From JASHUC01 sp963849095 (GTDB lineage: Bacteria > Pseudomonadota > Gammaproteobacteria > Steroidobacterales > Steroidobacteraceae), in contig CAWKGA010000009.1 in NCBI GenBank assembly GCA_963849095.1, positions 124,001 to 188,000 on the forward strand: a stretch of 64,000 bases of DNA, given 5' to 3'. The notes beneath the pieces were generated by a model. It made no database searches and had not been told where the DNA came from. It saw only the letters and a program-made list of their open reading frames with translations. The translations under genes were made by a program, and so were the position numbers. Positions 36,649-45,510 of this stretch are shown here, one piece after another. Position 1 is the first letter of the stretch; each line of letters opens with the position of its first letter.

Positions 36649-37020
36649 CCAGGTCGAGTGGCGATATCTTGAACTCGGATCGAAGCGGTGATCGTTGTAG
36701 ACCCATCCTTCACGTTGGGTCGTGTTCCCGGTGTTGTACGGCGGATCAATGTAAATGACGTTGACGAGTCCCGCATGCGTCATGAGAAGATGACGCAGCG
36801 CGTCAAAGTTGTCTCCCTCGACGATGAGATTTGCGTGAGGCCCGACTCCGTGCGAAAGGTCCTTATCAAGCCGAAACCCAACGAACTCATCGTTGATCTT
36901 CCGGTCCCTTTCAATGGCATCTCGTTCCCATACCAACCCGAAATGCGCATGCGCGTCTCGACGCTTAACGAGTTCTATGAGTTCAGCTTGTGAAAGATGC
37001 GTGTAGTCCCGTTTTGCCAT

Positions 37021-37932
37021 CCGAGTTTACTTACCGCTCCGTGGCGATTTGCCGAGGCGCCGTATTGTAATGGTCCAAAGCGGAATATGTTGCTCGGAGC
37101 CTCATTAACCGGCTTCGCGCCCACAGACACTCTGGCGTGCATTTATTTACCCGGGTGTGGCCACCCCTCCACACAAGGTTGCCGTGGTCGGGCAGCGGAC
37201 TAGGACCGCCGGTAGACGCATACGGAGGCGTTGCTGACCCGGCGTTGCGCCCACCACGGGGGACGTGCAGGCCTTTCCCGGATAAGGTTCCAAGGCCTTC
37301 TCAGGAGCCTCCGCTCCGAATGGGTCGTGTTGGGGTACGTTCTCCGGTGAAGGCTCTTGGACTTTATCCGGATAGCGCCTGTATAGACTTTATCGGGGAA
37401 AGGCCTGGTCCATAAAACCTTTCGGGTTTGGGCCGAGGCACTTCCGGATAAGGCCTCCTAGGTATTATCTAGGAAAAGTACCCCCTACCGGGACGCGGTC
37501 CCAGGGGCCTCTCATAGCGACCGAAGCCGCCTGCTTCAGTGCCGCAAGGCGGCAAGCCCCGACAACCGGGAACAAGCGTTCCGCGGGAGAACCGTGCACC
37601 ATCGGTGCGCGCGCCGCCGGAGCCTCCAAGCGACGGTCGTGGGTCGATGGGGTGCGTCCAGCATGCCAACCGAGGGAGCGGTATCAGCCGTCGAGCGCCA
37701 CGCGCGCAGCCCCGCGTTCGACCTCCGCCGGAGCCGCCACTCGCATCAGCATCCGCCTCCAGCGTGCGGCGACGGCAGGCGCTGTGGAAGACGTGGAAAT
37801 GACCGTCGTGCCCAATGTCGCTTGGAATGTGGTTGGCAACTCGTGACTGATTTGCGCCGCTGGCACCATCACGGTTTAGTGACAGAGCTTTTCTTAACCC
37901 TGCGTCGCAAGCCGAGTCAATACTCGACCTCT
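37021..37932. other. Gene-free stretch upstream of mod with AGGCCT-rich block and dispersed repeat
   Basis: About 910 bp between mod and the ATPase gene, whose 3' end faces it. No frame looks coding over its length. It holds four AGGCCT sites within 37268-37455 plus several CCGGATA words, partly similar to the block at 28800-29020. The 40-bp dispersed repeat copy C (37849-37888) lies near its right edge, inside a frame whose end (D-L-R-R-W-H-H-H) looks like a gene fragment. Confidence 0.45.
37849..37888 (+). repeat. Dispersed 40-bp repeat, copy C
   Basis: 35 of 40 bases match copy B at 26449-26488 in the same orientation. The encoded words D-L-R-R-W-R-Q-H (B) and D-L-R-R-W-H-H-H (C) are alike, suggesting fragments of a repeated gene. 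Confidence 0.65.
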
Positions 37933-40523
37933 CTATTTCTTGCGACGCCGGTGAATGACCGCAATCCATTGATCTAAGGTCTCGATATCCTTCTTCAAAT
38001 GGGCGGGGCCAGGCAATGGAGTACGTGCAGCTACCGCCTGATCGTGGCACCATTTCGAAGCGTTGGTCATTCCTGCCTCTACCGCCAGGCAATCAGCTTC
38101 CGATATATCACTGATTGCCGCAAGACGGTTAGTTTCGATGCTGTGACGAAAACGCTCCACAACCCTGCCGAGCAGAACCTCCTCAACGGCTCGCTCCCAG
38201 GTTTCCCGCAATAGGAAATACAAGTTCTTGCATTCGCGCTCATAAATCTCGTGCTCGCCTTTACGGTGAAGAGCGCTCAGGCGCTGACATTCGGCATTCA
38301 GGTACCCGAGTTTCGCCTTCGTGGCCATTGCCCAAAACGGTAACTGGGCAATGCATACTCCGGCACCGGTGGGCAACTGGCGTACGTGCTGATGATGCTG
38401 TTCGATGCTCAGGCGTTCCGCGATGTCCGATAGCTCGTGAAAAAATAGCAAATCATGAGTGAAAACCACCACCTGCCTTGACTGCGCTTCTTCGACCAAG
38501 CGTACTGCCACGGCGTTACGGTACCGGAAGTCCAAGGATGAAATGGGATCATCGAACACGATGCCATCAGATGTGTCCGCCGTGCTTAGCTCGGCGAAGA
38601 ATGCGGCGATAGAGAGGCAGCGTTGCTGTCCCTCGCTTGCAACCTTCGGGACCTCGACATTGGGAGCCCGCGTGAAGACGAGCTTGTGATAGAGAATACC
38701 CTCGGAGCCGCCAGACTCTGCGAGATGCACCTCAACGTCACGAAACGCAAGCCGCTGGAGTTCCTGTTGGAAGCTCTGTTGCAGCTTCTCCGTTACGACC
38801 GCGCGAGTAAGCGCGGTGCTCTTTTGTGTAATGGCGTTTGTCTTTGTCTCAGCGCTGCACAGTTCGAACGCCGCCAGGTGCTGCTTGCGTTCAATCTCCT
38901 CTAGCACGTTAGTCAGATGTTCCCCAAGAATGCTCCGGGCGCGCAACTCCTGCGCCTCTGCCAGCAGCAGCTTTTCAGCATTTTCGTCCTTCTGCTTTTG
39001 GAGTGTCTGCGCGCGCGTCTCCAGCTGCTCTGCAAATCCGGTCACGGCGACCGAAACGATGCCCAGCGACGGGCAAGCCGAGTCTAGGTCTCCATCAGTG
39101 GTTAACGCTGAGAGCAGCGCCCGTTTGCGCTCGGCGGCATTCGTAACCGCGGTCTCAACTTGAGCCGCCATTTCCTCATTGTCGGCCTTCAGCTCTCGGA
39201 CAAGCTCTTGGATTGCGTCGCTTTCGATGACGATGTCTGTTAGTGCCTTGCGAAGTTTCGCAAATCGCTCGCGAATGTCCCGCAGCTCTTTCTCAGTTGG
39301 AGTGGCGACGAACTCCTCGAAGCGGCGAAATCTGTTGCCGCCGTCAGCTTGCAGCGGCTGCTGGCACAGCACGCACCGGGCGCCTTCAGCCGTGTTGGGA
39401 AATGCCACACCCTGATAAGCATGATGCTCCGAGAAATGCCGTGCCGATTCCCACATCGCTGTCCACGGCTCCGTACCCGTTCCTGGCAGAATATCGCTTG
39501 AGAGGGTCGCCTCCCGCAGACGCTCTGCCTCTCGGCGCTTCTGCCGGCCTTCACCCCTCGTGGCAAGGATCTTAGTGAAGGCGGCTTCGGAGAGGCCCTC
39601 CTCTACCCTTTGAAGATGACGGGAGAGCAGACGCACCCGCGCCGCTCGCAGTGCGAGCTGCGCGGACAGTTTTGCGGGGTCGTTGGCCTGCAAATCCCGA
39701 AGCATGTTCTCTAGCAAAGACAGGCGCTCTCTTTCCCCGTCGCGCAACTGTGCGAGAGCGCGCACAGTATCCGGCTTTGTGAGCGAGGTCAGCTCCGCTA
39801 TGAGTTTCGCGACGGCAGTCGCGACAGGAATCTGGGATATCCATGCGCCCAGCACGGTAGTTGCCAAACTTCGGCGGTCTTCATCGAGAAGATTCTTTAC
39901 AGCCCTACAGGCCTGAACCAGTTTATCGAAGAGATCTAGTCCAAACGGCCGGAAAGCAACATCTGTCTTTTCGTTAAGATGAACCGCTCCAGCCTGCGTG
40001 TCGAAGACGCTTATGCGCGCGATGTTGTCATCCTTATCAGCGCCAGCCCACTCTCGTGGCTCCTGTTCCCCCGCGAGCTGATATTTGATGGATACCAGAG
40101 GGGCAGGTGGCGCGGACGCCGATAAAACATTTCCAAGAATACTTTCGCGACCTCTAGCTCTGCAGGCGCTCTTCAGTATTCGAATGTACCCGGTCTTTCC
40201 TCGCCGTTGTCACCATAGACTATCGTGAGGTTTGGGCCGATGGTCAGGCATTGCTCTGCCGCCAGCGCATTGACTCCACGGTGATGGAAGATAGATTGGA
40301 CTCGGACCGCCTTCACCCCAGTTCCGGACACGGTGACATCCGAGCTTTCTATGGGTCTTGCACTTCGAAGTTCGCTCAGGCCGTAAGCGGTCTTACAGAT
40401 GTCGGCCAGTTCGCGAATGTCGCCCGCCGACAGTTCGCCTGTCTCTGCTAACCGGCGAAGAGCGTCCCGCTGCCACAGGGGTCGGCTTTTTGACCACTTA
40501 ACGAGTTCATCGAGTACCGCCAC
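37933..40523 (-). pseudogene. RloC/PrrC-like AAA_13 ATPase with zinc hook, frameshifted in Walker A
   Basis: The N-terminal piece (40523-40173) ends at N-L-T-I-V-Y-G-D-N-G, where the Walker A should continue. One missing base near 40,197-40,207 shifts the frame; the next frame reads K-T-G-Y-I-R-I-L-K-S and stays open to 37933, giving ~860 residues in all. Long coiled coils flank C-V-L-C-Q-Q-P-L, a zinc-hook-type CxxC. V-F-D-D-P-I-S-S-L-D is the Walker B/D-loop, and V-V-V-F-T-H-D-L the switch. This is the SMC-like AAA_13 layout of RloC, an anticodon nuclease triggered by DNA damage or anti-restriction. Nuclease activity here is unproven. It lies beside the restriction-modification genes as in other defence loci. 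Confidence 0.72.
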
Positions 40524-40758
40524 CCCTGGACCCTTCTGATGTATTGGTTGACGCCTTACAGTTTAGAACCATGCGGCGCACGCACGGGGCAAGGATCACG
40601 GCCCTGCTGCGGCGACCGGTCACGGGGATGCGTCTTTCCGGCTCGCTACTGTCCGCCCTCGTCGCTGAGGGCCAGCAACGCCAGGCGCCGCAACCGCATT
40701 CCATGTGGCGCGTCCCATGATGCTTTCGGACAGCATCGAACCACTTCCCTTAGAGACC
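40524..40758. other. Spacer between ATPase gene and IS701
   Basis: About 235 bp that should hold the promoter of the ATPase gene (reading left). I see no recognisable gene or strong signal in it. Confidence 0.4.
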
Positions 40759-40762
40759 CTAG

Positions 40763-42232
40763 TTCTACTGTGGCAGGAAATTTCATGCAGTTTTTCGCGC
40801 ACCGCGGCCACCCACCATGTTCAGACCCAAGGTGTGAGCAATCATTCCGGCCAACCGAAAACGGATGGTGGCGATCGACCAGGGCACATGTCTTTGCATG
40901 GGTGCGAACGGCGCGCTCGCCGAATATTTCGGATACTTCAGCCGCTTCATGTCCACCGGCGTTTTATCCAGGCCGCGCAACCGCTCCATCATCAGAAAGG
41001 CATACGCCGCAATGCATAAGGTGGCGTGATGATGAAAGCCGCGCCAGTTGCGTCCTTCATACTGTCCCAGGCCGACTTCCTGTTTCAGCTCCTGGTAATC
41101 GCGCTCGATGCGCCAGCGTGCTTTGATCGTGTTCACCAAGGTTTTGAAGGAGGTCGCGTGCGGCAGTGTCGAGAGAAAGTAACGGGTGGGTTCCGCTTCA
41201 TTCAGCGGCCACTCGATCACCAACCACTCCGGTTCGCGGGGCTGATTCTCATGCGCCGTCGTGACCCGCACGCGGGCAAAGCGCGAACTGAGCGGCTCGC
41301 TCGTGCCTTCACGCCACGTGATCGTTCGATACACTCCTTTCGGCAGTGCCAAGGCCAACGCCTTCACCGCGATCGGTTGATGCGCTTCATCGCGCACGAG
41401 CCGCGTTCGGGCGCGACCCCGCGCCGCCGGCGCCGGTGTCGGCCCCGGCTGATGCTTGCCCCACCACACACCGGTGGCCGGACGAATGCCCAAGGCATAC
41501 AAGAGTTTTTCCTGCGTCAGGTAATCGCGAAACCCCGCCTCATCTCCATACGCCGCATCGCTCAGCACGATGCCCCGCGGCGTGCCGGCGGCCAATGCGG
41601 CCGCCACGTGTTGCCGGGCAATCTCATTCTTGGTGGCAAAACCGATCTGTATCGGTACGCCGGCCGCTCGACAGCGGGCCGGATCGTCAGTCCATTCTTT
41701 CGGCAGATACAGTTGATACTGCAGCGGAACGCTGCCCTCTTTCGTGGCGAGCGTCAGACTCACCGCCGTGCGGCAATTCTCCTGCTTACCCAGCTGCCCG
41801 CAGTATTGGTGCGCCACGCCCACCGACTCGGTGCCTTTCTTGGCCATCCCGGTGTCGTCGAGAATCCAAAAGACCGGCTCCTCGCGCTCCTTCGTCAATT
41901 GCGGCACCAACTCTGCGGCCACCGCTTCCAGCACCGCCGAATCGCTCCACGGGGAGTTCGCCACCAAGTGATGCATCGAGTTGTGAGTGGCTTCAACGGC
42001 CTGAGGACGCAGCCGCGCCGCCATCGGTTCTACACTCTTTCGATCCCCCGGCATGATCAATCCCTGCAAATACAAACTCGCCGGCTTCACGCGATCCACG
42101 TGTGCCAACACAGCCGTAATCGTTGCGGAAAATCGTTGAAACCGCGATTCCATATCCATAGCGTACCTAGAATTTACTTTAAATAGTCGGTGCAGTGTAC
42201 GCTACGCAATGAAATTATGTGCCACAGTAGAA
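40763..42232. mobile_element. IS701-family insertion sequence
   Basis: The perfect inverted repeat TTCTACTGTGGCA/TGCCACAGTAGAA (40763-40775 and 42220-42232) is flanked on both sides by CTAG (40759-40762, 42233-42236), the 4-bp target duplication typical of IS701. Total length 1,470 bp with one transposase gene. Sharp ends suggest recent insertion. Confidence 0.9.
40783..42159 (-). CDS. IS701 family transposase
   Basis: A 458-residue DDE transposase. Candidate catalytic residues are D in W-I-L-D-D-T-G-M-A-K-K-G, D in I-V-L-S-D-A-A-Y-G-D and E in W-R-I-E-R-D-Y-Q-E-L-K-Q-E-V-G-L with the family's Y-(2)-E-like signature. It fills the IS almost completely and appears intact. Confidence 0.92.
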   Translation of the reverse strand: MDMESRFQRFSATITAVLAHVDRVKPASLYLQGLIMPGDRKSVEPMAARLRPQAVEATHNSMHHLVANSPWSDSAVLEAVAAELVPQLTKEREEPVFWILDDTGMAKKGTESVGVAHQYCGQLGKQENCRTAVSLTLATKEGSVPLQYQLYLPKEWTDDPARCRAAGVPIQIGFATKNEIARQHVAAALAAGTPRGIVLSDAAYGDEAGFRDYLTQEKLLYALGIRPATGVWWGKHQPGPTPAPAARGRARTRLVRDEAHQPIAVKALALALPKGVYRTITWREGTSEPLSSRFARVRVTTAHENQPREPEWLVIEWPLNEAEPTRYFLSTLPHATSFKTLVNTIKARWRIERDYQELKQEVGLGQYEGRNWRGFHHHATLCIAAYAFLMMERLRGLDKTPVDMKRLKYPKYSASAPFAPMQRHVPWSIATIRFRLAGMIAHTLGLNMVGGRGARKTA

Positions 42233-42360
42233 CTAGAGACCCTTAAGATATTCTTTCTACATTAGCGGGCGTATAAAACGTCATTTAACCGTTACGTTTC
42301 AACATCTTACAGTCCCCTCCACCGTCAGCGAGTCCCCGCCCCTCTCCCCCGGGTCGTCCC

Positions 42361-42409
42361 GGATATTCGTATCGTCAGTCCCCGCTCATCTCCCTCAGCC
42401 TCCCCCGTC
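42361..42409 (+). repeat. Upstream block of duplicated rep region, copy 1
   Basis: Closely matches 42560-42612 (shared TCCCCGCTCA, TCAGCCTCCC). Together with the following repeat it defines a tandemly duplicated ~200-bp unit in front of the TrfA-like gene. Confidence 0.65.
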
Positions 42410-42421
42410 TTAGTCCCTGCT

Positions 42422-42517
42422 GGCGGATAAACCCCGCTTCCTACCATGGGTGGCAAGAAAACGAAGAGAGGCGGAACCATGGTTTATCCAGATTTCACAT
42501 ATGCGCCAACTGGGCGC
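42422..42517 (+). repeat. Duplicated 5' region of TrfA-like gene, copy 1
   Basis: About 80 percent identical by eye to 44250-44346: GGCGGATAAA, ATGGG, AAAACGAAGA, and GATTTCACATATGCGCC recur in order. It includes the leader and the first ~12 codons of the rep gene. Confidence 0.75.
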
Positions 42518-42620
42518 GGCGTAGTTGGCAAGTGTGCACCACCCTTGCCGGCTCGCTCCTGGATGTCCGTATTGCCACTCCCCGCTCACCTCCCTTCAGC
42601 CTCCCTCCCGTCGCGGAACG
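42446..42620 (+). pseudogene. Truncated start of a TrfA-like gene (duplicate)
   Basis: From the ATG at 42446 the frame reads M-G-G-K-K-T-K-R-G-G-T-M-V-Y-P-D-F-T-Y-A-P-T-G-R-G, whose second part equals the start of the TrfA-like protein at 44311 (D-F-T-Y-A-P-S-G). Homology then stops and the second copy of the upstream block follows at 42560. It is a leftover of a tandem duplication, cut by the IS3 element. Confidence 0.65.
42560..42612 (+). repeat. Upstream block of duplicated rep region, copy 2
   Basis: Second copy of the block at 42361-42409. The IS3 element sits 8 bp further right and separates it from the intact rep gene it belongs to. Confidence 0.6.
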
Positions 42621-42649
42621 TGTCAATGACTTTGGAACACCTGGTGTCA

Positions 42650-43738
42650 TTAGATTAGAGAGCATGGGGGTGTGATGGCGGGTGGTGATGGCTCCTTTTT
42701 CGGTGCGTTGATCCAGGCGGCGCTCGGCAGCGCGGGGGGCTTGGGTGAGCGTCCCTTGAAGCGGATTGGGTTGGCCTCAAAGGCGGCATCGAGCGCGACG
42801 GCGCGCTGCGCGGTGAGCGCCGCGGCGGTGCCGTCGTGGACGGCGGCCGGGGTCATCAGGGCGATCCCCCCGTGGCGGTGCTGGTGGTTGTACCAGCGGA
42901 AGAACTGCTGGCAGTGAGCGCGAGCATCCTCGATCGAGCCGAAGCGATCGGGGAAGTCCGGGCGGTATTTCAGGGTCTTGAACTGCGCCTCGGAGTACGG
43001 ATTGTCGTCCGAGACGTGCGGGCGGCTGTGGGTCTTGGCGACCTCAAGGTCGATCAGCAGCGCGGCGACGGGCTTGGAGCGCATGCTGGTGCCCCGATCG
43101 GCGTGCAGGGTGAGGGTCCCCGGAGCAATGTTTTCCTTCTCCACGGTATCGGCGATGAGTTGCTCGGCGAGCTCGGCGGATTCCCGATGCGCGATCAGCC
43201 AGCCCACGACGTAGCGGCTGTAGATGTCGAGGATCACGTACAGATGAAAGCAGGTCCATTTCGCTGGACCCTTGAGCTTGGTTATGTCCCAGCTCCAGAC
43301 CTCGTTCGGGCGGATCGCCAGCAGTTCGGGCTTGGCGTACGTCGGATGGATGCGCTGATTGCGCCGTTCCCCGTTCTGGCCCCGTGCAGCCAGGAGCCGA
43401 TACATCGTGCGGATCGAGCCGTGATAACGGCCTTCATCCAGCAGTGTCGCGAACACCGTCGCCGGCGCGCTGTCCACAAAGCGCTCGCTGTCGAGCACAC
43501 CGAGCAGGACATCCTGCTCGGCGCTCGAGAGTGCCAACGGGGGACGTGGTCGCGCACGCGCTTCGCACCGGGGGGCGGCTGCGCGATCCCGGGCACGATC
43601 GCGGTACACGAATCCGCGGTTCAACGCGAAGGCTCGGCAGGCGCTCTTCATCCCAATGTGCGCGGCGAGTTCGCTCACGGCGATCATCACTCCTCCTCGG
43701 TGCGATCGTCCGAGGTCGGCAGCCCCAGTGCCACGCAT
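42650..43738 (-). CDS. IS3 transposase OrfB (DDE integrase core)
   Basis: The frame encodes up to 362 residues; as a separate protein it probably starts at 43687 (M-I-A-V-S-E-L-A), while frameshifting from orfA would join it further upstream. The rve core is clear: W-S-W-D-I-T-K-L, L-H-A-D-R-G-T-S-M and a Glu around S-E-A-Q-F-K-T-L-K-Y. It should cut and join IS ends as an OrfAB fusion. Intact. Confidence 0.87.
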   Translation of the reverse strand: MRGTGAADLGRSHRGGVMIAVSELAAHIGMKSACRAFALNRGFVYRDRARDRAAAPRCEARARPRPPLALSSAEQDVLLGVLDSERFVDSAPATVFATLLDEGRYHGSIRTMYRLLAARGQNGERRNQRIHPTYAKPELLAIRPNEVWSWDITKLKGPAKWTCFHLYVILDIYSRYVVGWLIAHRESAELAEQLIADTVEKENIAPGTLTLHADRGTSMRSKPVAALLIDLEVAKTHSRPHVSDDNPYSEAQFKTLKYRPDFPDRFGSIEDARAHCQQFFRWYNHQHRHGGIALMTPAAVHDGTAAALTAQRAVALDAAFEANPIRFKGRSPKPPALPSAAWINAPKKEPSPPAITPPCSLI

Positions 43739-44178
43739 AGTTTTTTTTGGGCCTCGATGATCAATTCGGCGCGCTCGAGCTTGCGCCGCAGGCGCACATT
43801 GTCCCGCGTGAGCTGCAGCACCTGGCGGACCGAGGGGTGCTCGGGCTTCGGTCCGCGTCGCTTCGCGGCGAGCGCTACGCGGTCGGCGGCACCGAGCTGC
43901 TTGCGCCAGCTGGTAAGCATCGAGGAGTAAATGTGCTTCTCGCGCATGAACGCCCCAAGTGTGCCTGCCGTCTTGCGCCGGTCGGCTTCGGCGAGCAGCG
44001 CTCGCTTCTCGCTCCCCGAGAACTGGCGGCGCCGTCCGATGACGAACACCTCCGGGTCGGGATGCGACCGCTCCGAGGCCGTCTCTCCAGTCGCCCTACG
44101 GGCTCCTTCCGTGACGGCCTCGGGGGAGGAGCCGCTGGATCCGTTCGTCGAACCGTTCAGTGATGAGCTCATGTGCAT
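43687..44178 (-). CDS. IS3 OrfA (helix-turn-helix)
   Basis: A 163-residue protein with an IS3-type helix-turn-helix (F-S-G-S-E-K-R-A-L-L-A-E-A-D, G-A-F-M-R-E-K-H-I-Y-S-S-M-L-T-S-W-R) and a C-terminal leucine-zipper-like helix. Near its end the codons C-AAA-AAA form an A8 run (about 43741-43748 on the plus strand as T's), a good -1 slippery site into the orfB frame. Confidence 0.85.
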   Translation of the reverse strand: MHMSSSLNGSTNGSSGSSPEAVTEGARRATGETASERSHPDPEVFVIGRRRQFSGSEKRALLAEADRRKTAGTLGAFMREKHIYSSMLTSWRKQLGAADRVALAAKRRGPKPEHPSVRQVLQLTRDNVRLRRKLERAELIIEAQKKLCVALGLPTSDDRTEEE

Positions 44179-44249
44179 GTCCTACCTGTACTCTAAATTG
44201 CCCGAGACAGGTGTTCCATCTCACATTGGCACGGGGGGTCGTCCCACCA

Positions 44250-44346
44250 GGCGGATAAATCCCACTACCTAAAAGCCATGGGAAACACAAAAACGAAGAA
44301 AGGCTGAACCATGGAACATCTCGATTTCACATATGCGCCGAGTGGT
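44250..44346 (+). repeat. Duplicated 5' region of TrfA-like gene, copy 2
   Basis: Counterpart of 42422-42517, containing the leader ORF and the start of the intact rep gene. Confidence 0.75.
44278..44307 (+). other. Nine-codon leader ORF before the TrfA-like gene
   Basis: It reads M-G-N-T-K-T-K-K-G-stop and ends 3 bases before the ATG of the rep gene. In the truncated copy at 42446 the stop codon is GGA, so leader and gene are one frame there. It may couple translation or mark the old start of the protein. Confidence 0.4.
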
Positions 44347-45510
44347 GAGCGCCACGAGGAGAGCGAACCGCTGCCGGACCAGGACCGCTACAGCTGCCCG
44401 GATCGCAACACGGAGGTTGTTGAGGATTTTGCTGAGCAGGCCGACATCAACGTCGAGGACCAATCGCCATCGGTCAACGGCGATGATGATGACGATGAGC
44501 GCGGGGCACACCCGCCCCAGCCACCTGAGAACCTATGTGCCCGGCCTCCTGGCGATCCACCGTGGTTCCAAAAGCGTTGGAACGGTCATTGGGTCATGCC
44601 CAATGTATTCCTAAGAGGCCCACTCTTCGCGGGCGTGCGGGCGACGCATAAGACGCTCAACAACACATCGATGGCGACGCAAGGCGACTTCACAATCGTC
44701 GCCACGGGAAAGCAGCCCACCCAGAGTGACCTCGATGTTTGGGCCGCGGTCGTCAATCTCGAGAACGGAAATAGGGTGGATGTTAGCTGCCACACGCTTT
44801 TGCGTCATCTTGACCGTCACGATGGGTCGAGCGACCGAGCATGGCTCATTTCAGCATTGCAGCGTCTTCACAAATGTCATGTCGTGATCACCTTCAAAGA
44901 CGACAGACGACGCGGATACACCGGCTTGCTGATCAAGGAGCTACAGCTCCGGGCGCCTGCGAGCCGTAAATCAACGCCAGGAGCACTGAATCAAAAAAGA
45001 ACTAACAACCAAATCGAGGCGTTCATTGATCCGGCGGTCGCGCATTTGTTTGAAGCCGGGTGGACCCAACTTCCCACTTCATGGAGGCGCCAGATGCGAA
45101 AGAAGCCGCTCGCGAACTGGCTTACCGCATACTACCTAACACACCGAGAACCGTGGCGTATCAAGGTCGATACCTTGCGCCGATTTAGCGGCTCCCCTGG
45201 CCGATCCTCGACCTTCAAGAAACAGCTCGATGAAGCCTTGGCGTTCGTCAAGGCCGCCGGATATTTCCCCGTGGCGATGATCGTCGGCGACCTCGTCAAC
45301 GTCGTGCGCGGTCCCTATGCCAGCGAAACGCATCCAAATGCAGTTGACCCGCTTCAACCGACCGGTGCGCTTCCCTCGGCACCGATCCCCAAGGCTCCCA
45401 CCGTGATCGCCGGACGCAAGGTGGCAGTCTTCGTCACGAGCCGGCTGCGGCGATTCATAAAGATAGTCGGAAAATATCTCCGATGGTCAAACCCAAACTC
45501 AATGCGCTAA
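44311..45510 (+). CDS. TrfA-like plasmid replication initiator
   Basis: A 399-residue protein. The first ~90 residues are acidic and low in complexity (D-D-D-D-D-E-R). The rest resembles the IncP TrfA family: F-I-D-P-A-V-A-H-L-F-E-A-G-W-T-Q-L, then L-A-N-W-L-T-A-Y-Y-L-T-H-R-E-P-W, and L-R-R-F-S-G-S-P-G-R plus F-K-K-Q-L-D-E-A-L. TrfA binds iterons and opens the plasmid origin. Here it is in the chromosome, its upstream region is duplicated and split by IS3, and I see no iteron array, so independent replication is uncertain. Confidence 0.78.
   Translation: MEHLDFTYAPSGERHEESEPLPDQDRYSCPDRNTEVVEDFAEQADINVEDQSPSVNGDDDDDERGAHPPQPPENLCARPPGDPPWFQKRWNGHWVMPNVFLRGPLFAGVRATHKTLNNTSMATQGDFTIVATGKQPTQSDLDVWAAVVNLENGNRVDVSCHTLLRHLDRHDGSSDRAWLISALQRLHKCHVVITFKDDRRRGYTGLLIKELQLRAPASRKSTPGALNQKRTNNQIEAFIDPAVAHLFEAGWTQLPTSWRRQMRKKPLANWLTAYYLTHREPWRIKVDTLRRFSGSPGRSSTFKKQLDEALAFVKAAGYFPVAMIVGDLVNVVRGPYASETHPNAVDPLQPTGALPSAPIPKAPTVIAGRKVAVFVTSRLRRFIKIVGKYLRWSNPNSMR

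Larger units (their letters stand above)
31593..37020 (-). pseudogene. Type III methyltransferase Mod, split by a transposon and frameshifted
   Basis: The N-terminal part (37020-36649) holds I-V-E-G-D-N-F-D-A-L and the catalytic D-P-P-Y-N-T-G-N. The gene resumes at 32994 (L-E-F-M-F-P-R-L-Q-L) after a 3,649-bp transposon; deleting the transposon and one CCAGG copy restores one frame through R-H-S-T-W/L-E-F-M. A second lesion, an apparent extra base in GGGG at 32512-32515, shifts the frame before V-T-G-K-P-C; the last part (to 31593) has the SAM motif F-F-A-G-S-G-T-T. This beta-class adenine methyltransferase layout would methylate one strand of an asymmetric site. Non-functional as read. Confidence 0.88.
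42621..44231. mobile_element. IS3-family insertion sequence
   Basis: About 1.61 kb with imperfect inverted ends (TGTCAATG... and ...CATTGGCA; GGAACACCTG further in on both sides). It carries orfA and orfB on the minus strand with an A8 run at the overlap. Exact ends could be off by a few bases, and I do not see a convincing target duplication. Confidence 0.82.

Noticed and set aside
42233..42660. Functional plasmid origin with iterons
   Set aside because: The repeats here are two copies of one larger duplicated unit, not a series of short equal iterons.
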